Shown piece by piece: positions 58,568 to 64,000 of a DNA stretch of 64,000 nt; positions within the stretch are counted from its first letter, which is position 1, and each line of letters begins with the position of its first letter. Made by a program: the position numbers and the translations under genes. The stretch covers positions 1 to 64,000 of the forward strand of contig NZ_JAEA01000011.1 in NCBI RefSeq assembly GCF_000518665.1, given 5' to 3'. The DNA is from Microvirga flocculans ATCC BAA-817 (lineage in GTDB: Bacteria > Pseudomonadota > Alphaproteobacteria > Rhizobiales > Beijerinckiaceae). Under the pieces are notes generated by a model. That model was not told the DNA's origin, did not search any database, and saw only the letters and a program-made list of their open reading frames with translations.

Positions 58568-59758
58568 TTACCGGTCGACCTCGCCGAACACGATGTCGAT
58601 GGAACCCAGAACGCTGGCCACGTCGGCCAGCATGTGGCCGCGGCACATGAAATCCATGCCCTGCAGGTGAGCAAAACCCGGAGCGCGGATCTTGCACCGA
58701 TAGGGCTTGTTCGTGCCGTCGGACACGAGATAGACGCCGAACTCGCCCTTCGGAGCCTCCACGGCGGCATAGACCTCGCCGGCGGGGACGTGGAAACCTT
58801 CCGTGTAGAGCTTGAAATGATGGATCAGCGCCTCCATGGAGCGCTTCATATCCTTGCGCGACGGCGGCGAGACCTTGCCGTCGAGCGTCGTCACGGGCCC
58901 CTTCCCGTCCGGGGCGCGCAGCTTGTTCAGGCACTGGCGCATGATCCGGACGCTCTGCCGCATCTCCTCCATGCGGATGACCTGGCGGTCGTAGTTGTCG
59001 CCGTTCTTGCCGACGGGGATGTCGAACTCCATCTCCTCGTAGCACTCGTAGGGCTGCGCCTTGCGCAGGTCCCACGCAACACCGCAGCTGCGAACGACCG
59101 CACCGGTGAAGCCCCACTTCCAGCAATCGTCCAGCGTGATCGTGCCGATATCGACGTTACGCTGCTTGAAGATGCGGTTGCCGATGACGAGCTTGTCGAG
59201 ATCGTCCAGCACCTGCAGGAACGGATCGCAGAACGCCTCGATGTCGTCGATCAGTTCGGGCTGAATGTCCATGCTCACGCCGCCCGGCCGGAAATAGTTC
59301 GCGTGCATGCGCGAGCCGGAGATGCGCTCGTAGAAGATCATCAGCTTCTCGCGCTCCTCGAAGCCCCACAGGGGCGGCGTGAGCGCGCCGACGTCCATGG
59401 CCTGCGTAGTCACGTTGAGGAGGTGGGAGAGAAGGCGGCCGATCTCGGAGAAGAGAACGCGGATCAGCTGGGCGCGCCGGGGCACCTCGATGCCGAGGAG
59501 CTTTTCGGTGGCTAGGCAGAAGGCGTGCTCCTGGTTCATCGGCGCGACATAGTCGAGCCGGTCGAAATAGGGATTGGCCTGAACGTAGGTCTTGTACTCG
59601 ATCAGCTTCTCGGTGCCGCGATGCAGGAGGCCGATATGCGGATCGACGCGCTCGACGATTTCGCCATCGAGTTCCAGCACGAGACGCAGCACGCCGTGCG
59701 CGGCGGGATGCTGCGGGCCGAAATTGATCGTGAAGTTGCGGATATTATGCTCGCCCAT
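58568..59758 (-). CDS. nuoD: NADH-quinone oxidoreductase subunit D
   Basis: 49-kDa subunit forming the quinone-binding pocket. 396 residues, related to the large subunit of NiFe hydrogenases but without the metal cysteines. Family motifs: [15 protein letters not shown] (with the quinone-site His), [14 protein letters not shown], and the C-terminal phrase [22 protein letters not shown]. 20 bases after nuoC, with which it is not fused here. Confidence 0.98.
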   Translation of the reverse strand: MGEHNIRNFTINFGPQHPAAHGVLRLVLELDGEIVERVDPHIGLLHRGTEKLIEYKTYVQANPYFDRLDYVAPMNQEHAFCLATEKLLGIEVPRRAQLIRVLFSEIGRLLSHLLNVTTQAMDVGALTPPLWGFEEREKLMIFYERISGSRMHANYFRPGGVSMDIQPELIDDIEAFCDPFLQVLDDLDKLVIGNRIFKQRNVDIGTITLDDCWKWGFTGAVVRSCGVAWDLRKAQPYECYEEMEFDIPVGKNGDNYDRQVIRMEEMRQSVRIMRQCLNKLRAPDGKGPVTTLDGKVSPPSRKDMKRSMEALIHHFKLYTEGFHVPAGEVYAAVEAPKGEFGVYLVSDGTNKPYRCKIRAPGFAHLQGMDFMCRGHMLADVASVLGSIDIVFGEVDR

Positions 59759-59778
59759 GGGTCGCCCTTTCCGCTCCT

Positions 59779-60381
59779 TTAAGCCTTGGCCTTCTCATCG
59801 CCGGGCAGCACGTAATCCGTGCCCTCCCAGGGCGAGAGGAAATCGAAGTTGCGGAATTCCTGGTTGAGCTTCACCGGCTCATAGACCACGCGGCCCTGGC
59901 CGTTGTCGTAACGGACCTCCACATAGCCCGTGAGCGGGAAGTCCTTGCGCAGGGGATGACCCTCGAAGCCGTAATCGGTGAGGAGCCGGCGCAGGTCCGG
60001 ATGGCCCGAGAACAGGATGCCGTAAAGGTCGTAGGCCTCCCGCTCGAACCAGTTCGCCGCCGGGAACAGGCCCACCAGAGAAGGAACGGGCGTCACCTCG
60101 TCCGTTTGCACCTTCACCCGGATGCGGCGGTTATGGTGCGGCGCCAGGAAGTGGTAGACCACATCGAAGCGCTTCTCGCGGGCGGGATAGTCAGCGCCGC
60201 AGATGTCGATGAAGCAGACGAAGCGGCACTGCGGGTCGTCCCGCAGGAACGTCACCACCCGCACGATATCCTCGCGGCGGGCGACGACGGTGAGTTCGCC
60301 ATAGGCAATGGCCCGGTCCTCGATCGCCTCCCCGAGGGACGAGGCGATGTGATCGCTCAGGGCTTGGAGCTCAGCACTCAT
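59779..60381 (-). CDS. nuoC: NADH-quinone oxidoreductase subunit C
   Basis: 30-kDa subunit of the connecting module, 200 residues. The signature [20 protein letters not shown] and the phrase [21 protein letters not shown] are intact. It starts 14 bases after nuoB. Confidence 0.98.
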   Translation of the reverse strand: MSAELQALSDHIASSLGEAIEDRAIAYGELTVVARREDIVRVVTFLRDDPQCRFVCFIDICGADYPAREKRFDVVYHFLAPHHNRRIRVKVQTDEVTPVPSLVGLFPAANWFEREAYDLYGILFSGHPDLRRLLTDYGFEGHPLRKDFPLTGYVEVRYDNGQGRVVYEPVKLNQEFRNFDFLSPWEGTDYVLPGDEKAKA

Positions 60382-60395
60382 GCGACGACCTTTGC

Positions 60396-60980
60396 TCAGC
60401 GCTCGATAGTACCGGTGCGGCGGATCTTCTTCTGCAGAAGGAGCACGCCGTAGAGGAGTGCCTCAGCCGTGGGCGGACAACCCGGAACGTAGATATCGAC
60501 CGGCACGATGCGGTCGCAGCCACGAACCACGGAATAGGAATAGTGGTAATAGCCCCCGCCATTGGCACAGGAGCCCATGGAGATGACGTAGCGCGGCTCC
60601 GGCATCTGGTCGTAGACCTTGCGCAGGGCGGGAGCCATCTTGTTGGTCAGCGTGCCGGCCACGATCATGACATCCGACTGGCGCGGCGAGGCGCGGGGCG
60701 CGAACCCGAAGCGCTCCACGTCGTAGCGCGGCATGGACATCTGCATCATCTCGACGGCGCAGCAGGCCAGACCGAAGGTCATCCACATGAGCGAGCCGGT
60801 GCGCGCCCAGGTGATGAGGTCCTCGGTGGAGGTGACGAGGAATCCCTTGTCGGACAACTCCTCGTTGATGGAGACGAAATAGGGGTCCGTCGCGCCGACC
60901 GGCTTTCCGGTGTTCGGGTCGATGATGCCGCGGGGCGCGGGAGCGACCAGGGTCGATTGGTTATCGGAGATCAATCCCAT
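60396..60980 (-). CDS. nuoB: NADH-quinone oxidoreductase subunit B
   Basis: Carries cluster N2, the last electron donor to quinone. 194 residues. The N2 ligands are the tandem cysteines in [11 protein letters not shown], the Cys in [17 protein letters not shown] and that in [13 protein letters not shown]. The ATG at 60980 lies within the last codons of nuoA (10-base overlap); longer in-frame extensions upstream overlap nuoA fully and are rejected. Confidence 0.98.
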   Translation of the reverse strand: MGLISDNQSTLVAPAPRGIIDPNTGKPVGATDPYFVSINEELSDKGFLVTSTEDLITWARTGSLMWMTFGLACCAVEMMQMSMPRYDVERFGFAPRASPRQSDVMIVAGTLTNKMAPALRKVYDQMPEPRYVISMGSCANGGGYYHYSYSVVRGCDRIVPVDIYVPGCPPTAEALLYGVLLLQKKIRRTGTIER

Positions 60981-61336
60981 TCGAGGGCCCCCTTCTTCCA
61001 CTCGTAGATGAAGCCGACCGTCAGGACTCCAAGGAAGATCATCATGGAGAAGAAGCCGAACCAGCCAAGATTCCCGAACGTAATGGCCCAGGGAAACAGG
61101 AACGCGACCTCGAGGTCGAAGATGATGAACAGAATGGCGACGAGATAGAACCGCACGTCGAACTTCATGCGGGCGTCGTCGAAAGCGTTGAAGCCGCACT
61201 CATAGGCGGACAGCTTCTCGCTGTCCGGACGGCTGTAGGCGACGATGAACGGCGCCACGAGCAGCGCCACTCCGATCAGGAGGGACACGCCGATGAAGAT
61301 TACGAGAGGCAGGTAGTCGGCGAGGAGATTCGTCAT
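60971..61336 (-). CDS. nuoA: NADH-quinone oxidoreductase subunit A
   Basis: First gene of the complex I operon. 121 residues, three membrane helices, with the conserved loop [28 protein letters not shown] between helices 1 and 2 that touches the quinone cavity. The 173 bases upstream should hold the operon's promoter, but I see no convincing -35/-10 pair. Confidence 0.97.
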   Translation of the reverse strand: MTNLLADYLPLVIFIGVSLLIGVALLVAPFIVAYSRPDSEKLSAYECGFNAFDDARMKFDVRFYLVAILFIIFDLEVAFLFPWAITFGNLGWFGFFSMMIFLGVLTVGFIYEWKKGALEWD

Positions 61337-61509
61337 ACGACACCTAGAAGGAACTGAGCTCGGCTCGAAGCCGGCAATCTGAACCGCATTTAAGCCTCAG
61401 AAAGGCCTGAGAAAGGCCCCTGCGACAACACGCTGATTGCGCGGGAGGCTTAGCCGAGTTCCCCTTCCCTGACAAGTGTTTGCACTGCCGCAAAAAGAAC
61501 CATTCCAAA

Positions 61510-61938
61510 CTAGGATGTGGCCTTTTCGGCCGCGACGGCCGCCTTTTTATTGGCAGCGGCCTCCGCCCTGCCCGCCGCCGTCTCCGCTTTGGCCTTGGCC
61601 TCGCATCGGGCGCGAATCTCGTCGAGCTCCTCCTGGGTCAAATGTTCGATACCGATGAAGACGTTCTGGGCGGCGCTGGCCCGGATCAGCTCGTCCAGCT
61701 TGGCCTGGATCGCCGCCCCGTCCCGATTCTGGGTGTTCTGGATCAGGAAGACCATGAGGAAGGTCACGATGGTGGTCCCGGTATTCACGACGAGCTGCCA
61801 GGTATCGGAAAACCCGAAGAACGGACCGCTGAGAGCCCAGACAAGGATCACCGCCAGGCACAGCCCGAAGGTGACGGGACGGCCCGTGACCTGGGCTACC
61901 CAATTGGAAAAGCTCGTAAAAACCTTCGATATCAACAT
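61510..61938 (-). CDS. Low-affinity iron permease family protein
   Basis: 142 residues: two membrane helices (about 25-45 and 52-72) with the family phrase VVNTGTTIVTFLMVFLIQNTQNRD, a helical region with KLDELIRA and GIEHLTQEELDEIR, and an Ala/Lys-rich tail. The family was named after yeast Fet4; in bacteria an iron transport role is not established. An upstream GTG would add six residues; the ATG at 61938 is preferred, though GAGG is about 10 bases away. It diverges from the exported-protein gene at 62149. Confidence 0.8.
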   Translation of the reverse strand: MLISKVFTSFSNWVAQVTGRPVTFGLCLAVILVWALSGPFFGFSDTWQLVVNTGTTIVTFLMVFLIQNTQNRDGAAIQAKLDELIRASAAQNVFIGIEHLTQEELDEIRARCEAKAKAETAAGRAEAAANKKAAVAAEKATS

Positions 61939-62148
61939 GACGATGCAACCTCGCACACCTGCAGATAACGCCCAGCTCGCAAAAAAGGCTTCATTCGGCC
62001 CTTGGTCAGGGAAGTTCGCTCAAAGGCCCGCCGTCATGGAAAAGTCATCGGGGCGCAGGGTGTCCGGCTTCATCGATTACGTTCGGGGGGATAGCCCACC
62101 CTGAGAAGAAAGGTTATATACTGTCTCTTCTTTACTTAACGGAACCCC

Positions 62149-63051
62149 ATGAGACAGTCTTCCTTTTCCGCCGCCAGCTTCGGTCTCGCCCTCCTTGCCT
62201 CCATGGGGGCTTCGGCCCAGGAATCGAGCCCCGACCTTTACCCCAACGCTCCCAAAGGCCGCCTGACCCTGACGATCGAACTGCAGGGCAGTGGGCGTAA
62301 GGATCTCCCGAACAAGGTCGAGTGGTATCGCCTCGTCGCGTCCCGCAAGCTTGAGCTGGAATTCGCCATGGTCGTCCCGACCAAGGCAACGGTTCCTTTC
62401 GTCAAGGTCGGCGGGATCGACAAGGAGAACGCGCCCATGCCGGCAGGAATGGCGGCCATCGGCGAGGCTCTCAAGGTTTGCAAAGGCGACGAAGCCTGCC
62501 AGCGGCAGACCATGATGGCCATCGGACAGAAGATGATGGCCAACCCACAAGCCATGGGCGGGATGAAACAGGACGATACCCGCTTCGAGAACTGGCTCTC
62601 CGCACGGAATGACGCATGTGCGAAAGGCACGCTTCTCGCGGAGGATACGGGAGACGGCGTGATCATCGACCCGCCCGCCCCTGCCAAGCCATACAGCTTC
62701 AGGCGCAAGGGCCGCCTCGACCTTCCCAGCCAGGACCGGGCCATAATGGATAAGGCATGCGAGGTAGAGATGTCCGTGGACAGGCAGACCGGCCTGCTGA
62801 GCCTGCGTCTGCAGGGCTTCGGTCTCCCGGTCCCGGTTCAAATGACCGGCGCGAACTTCGCCCCCGTCAAATCGGTGACGTTTCTGGAAGGCAGGCCCAA
62901 GATCGAGGTGCTGGACCAGAAGATCGATCCGAAGGCGAATGCCTGGAGCGGGCAGGCCACCCTTGAGAAGGCCGGCAGCGTGTCTCACAATTCCGGGCAG
63001 ACCGTCGCGCCTATGAGCGGCACCCTGTCGTGGCGCTTCGTGCGCGACTGA
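62149..63051 (+). CDS. Exported protein of unknown function
   Basis: 300 residues. Residues 1-24 form a signal peptide (hydrophobic core SFGLALLASMG, cut after ASAQ). The rest is soluble, with no membrane helix and no recognised motif. It has four to five cysteines (for example around KVCKGDEACQ and ARNDACAKG) that could form disulfides in the periplasm, and a Met-rich stretch near 118-137 (MMAIGQKMMANPQAMGGMK). A TATACT -10-like sequence lies at 62117-62122. It is followed by a strong hairpin, so it is probably a single-gene transcript. I do not recognise the family. Confidence 0.8.
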   Translation: MRQSSFSAASFGLALLASMGASAQESSPDLYPNAPKGRLTLTIELQGSGRKDLPNKVEWYRLVASRKLELEFAMVVPTKATVPFVKVGGIDKENAPMPAGMAAIGEALKVCKGDEACQRQTMMAIGQKMMANPQAMGGMKQDDTRFENWLSARNDACAKGTLLAEDTGDGVIIDPPAPAKPYSFRRKGRLDLPSQDRAIMDKACEVEMSVDRQTGLLSLRLQGFGLPVPVQMTGANFAPVKSVTFLEGRPKIEVLDQKIDPKANAWSGQATLEKAGSVSHNSGQTVAPMSGTLSWRFVRD

Positions 63052-63060
63052 GCGCTTTCC

Positions 63061-63092
63061 AGAGCCGGTTCCACTGACGTGGAACCGGCTCT
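63061..63092 (+). terminator. Strong hairpin after the exported-protein gene
   Basis: AGAGCCGGTTCCAC / GTGGAACCGGCTCT, 14 pairs with loop TGAC, starting 10 bases after the stop and followed by TGTCCTT. The stem is very stable; the U-run is poor. It may alternatively be part of the adjacent dispersed repeat. Confidence 0.6.
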
Positions 63093-63104
63093 TGTCCTTG
63101 CCAT

Positions 63105-63152
63105 GCCGCACTTCTGAACGACGAACCGGATCCACTTCGCCGAAAATGCTCT
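63105..63152 (-). repeat. Dispersed intergenic repeat, copy 2
   Basis: Read on the minus strand it starts AGAGCATTTTCGGCGAAGTG and aligns over about 48 bases with the plus-strand copy at 43122-43168, with a handful of differences and one added base. It lies between the exported-protein gene and tRNA-Asp. Confidence 0.6.
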
Positions 63153-63279
63153 ACCGACGGGATCTCGCCCCGATACCGGTCGCGGGACGGGAATGAGCAG
63201 GCGGCATCCCAGCGTCTCGGACTTCAGTGTCGAATTTCGATTTTCGTGAGAAGGTCAGAGCTTTGAAGCTTCTGTGAAG

Positions 63280-63356
63280 TGGCGCGGGCGACGGGGCTCG
63301 AACCCGCGACCTCCGGCGTGACAGGCCGGCACTCTAACCGACTGAGCTACGCCCGC
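63280..63356 (-). tRNA. tRNA-Asp (anticodon GTC)
   Basis: 77 bases including an encoded CCA. The acceptor stem GCGGGCG pairs with CGCCCGC, the discriminator base is G, the anticodon stem CCGGC/GCCGG encloses loop CTGTCAC with anticodon GTC, and the T arm has GGTTCGAGCC. All arms pair well. It lies 155 bases downstream of the MerR-family gene on the same strand. Confidence 0.97.
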
Positions 63357-63511
63357 GCATGTGACCGCCGAAGCGGTGTGGGTGCGGTTTAAGGGCGCCC
63401 CTTCCCCCTGTCAAGGGTTCAGTGCGCTCATTTTCGAGTGCCTGCAAGAAACCTGAGCGACCCGACCCGTTCGGGAACTCCGCGCCCGGGAGACCGCGCG
63501 CTCCGAGGGGA

Positions 63512-64000
63512 TCAATCGCCCGGTGGCGTCTCTACCGGACTCCTGAGAGAGACCAGCACCCGGTCACACTCACGAAGCTCTTCGAGCGCCTGCCGCAGGC
63601 TGTGGAGCGCCGCTTCCGACAGCCCCCCTTGAAGGGGCGCGATGTCGGTGTCGTCATCCTCGGCAAAGGCGGGAGCATAGGTCGCTTCGGTCTCGACCTC
63701 GCCTGGAGCCTCGCGATCGGCAGATCGCTGGGGCGCAACGCTCTGCTCGCCCCGCCCCACCGCTTGGACGAAGCGAACCCCTTCCTCTTTCAGGATCCGC
63801 TGGACGCCCCTGATCGTGTAGCCTTCCCCGTAGAGCAGATGGCGGATGCCCTTGAGGAGGTCGACGTCGTCGGGCCGATAATAGCGGCGTCCGCCGCCGC
63901 GCTTGAGCGGCTTGATATGGTTGAAGCGGGTTTCCCAGAAACGCAGCACATGCTGCGGAACATCGAGGTCCTCGGCGACCTCGCTGATGGTGCGAAACGC
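63512..64000 (-). CDS. MerR-family transcriptional regulator (partial, start beyond right edge)
   Basis: The frame is open to the window edge; 162 residues are visible. The winged-helix MerR DNA-binding domain is at the start ([20 protein letters not shown], then FWETRF and [18 protein letters not shown]), followed by [19 protein letters not shown]. The C-terminal part is acidic and variable (about 75-120) with a short helix at the end, and has no metal-binding cysteines. This fits the MerR-like gene that commonly follows ihfA in Rhizobiales, but ihfA itself is not in the window. The GTG at 63949 is not the true start because the helix-turn-helix begins upstream of it. Confidence 0.9.
   Translation of the reverse strand, partial: AFRTISEVAEDLDVPQHVLRFWETRFNHIKPLKRGGGRRYYRPDDVDLLKGIRHLLYGEGYTIRGVQRILKEEGVRFVQAVGRGEQSVAPQRSADREAPGEVETEATYAPAFAEDDDTDIAPLQGGLSEAALHSLRQALEELRECDRVLVSLRSPVETPPGD

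Noticed and set aside
56274..58670. 798-codon plus-strand frame across nuoF and nuoE
   Set aside because: Same artefact; low-complexity Ala/Arg/Gly translation.

Overview
The window looks like a chromosome segment of an alphaproteobacterium of the order Hyphomicrobiales (Rhizobiales), most likely a Methylobacteriaceae/Microvirga-type genome. The reasons are the high-GC coding style, the short bacterial-type ProS without the editing insertion, the GTTC-N7-GTTC type LexA boxes, the gene order rpsB-tsf-pyrH-frr-uppS-cdsA-dxr-rseP-bamA-lpxD-fabZ-lpxA-lpxI-lpxB, and a nuoA-N operon followed by birA, rnj, mce and a DUF1467 gene. The genus is an inference; no rRNA is present to test it.

Layout. (1) Positions 1-12418 hold three minus-strand genes for exported, calcium-binding repeat proteins: a cadherin-like protein cut by the window edge, a giant RTX protein of 3157 residues, and a 477-residue RTX protein. 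A very AT-rich 561-base gap separates the last two. (2) lexA (with its own SOS box) diverges from the RTX genes and converges on comEC; gltX and gltA follow on the plus strand. (3) From 34140 down to 19618 the minus strand carries a long translation / lipid / envelope cluster: ribosomal protein S2, EF-Ts, UMP kinase, ribosome recycling factor, undecaprenyl and phospholipid precursor synthesis, isoprenoid synthesis (dxr), RseP, BamA and the lipid A genes, with an AraC/GyrI-type regulator beyond them. (4) 34298-42746 (minus): an acyltransferase, dnaE, a tiny membrane-protein gene, lolD, lolC and proS. (5) A 484-base gap holds an orphan plus-strand terminator (possible small RNA) and a dispersed repeat. 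(6) 43231-61336 (minus): the nuo complex I operon and its downstream genes. (7) The right end holds an iron-permease-family protein, an unknown exported protein, tRNA-Asp and a MerR-family gene cut by the edge.

The most notable find is at 39044-39195. A 33-codon open reading frame with a good ribosome binding site encodes a single-pass membrane peptide, and it is preceded by two perfect, tandem LexA boxes (GTTC-N7-GTTC). This is the architecture of an SOS-induced small division inhibitor such as Caulobacter SidA, and it lies immediately upstream of dnaE. Since lexA with its own SOS box is also in the window, regulator and probable target can both be read here. Other points worth a look are the modular construction and base-composition mosaic of the giant RTX protein, the candidate small RNA, two copies of a Rhizobiales-type intergenic repeat, and C-terminal extensions on S2 and NuoE.
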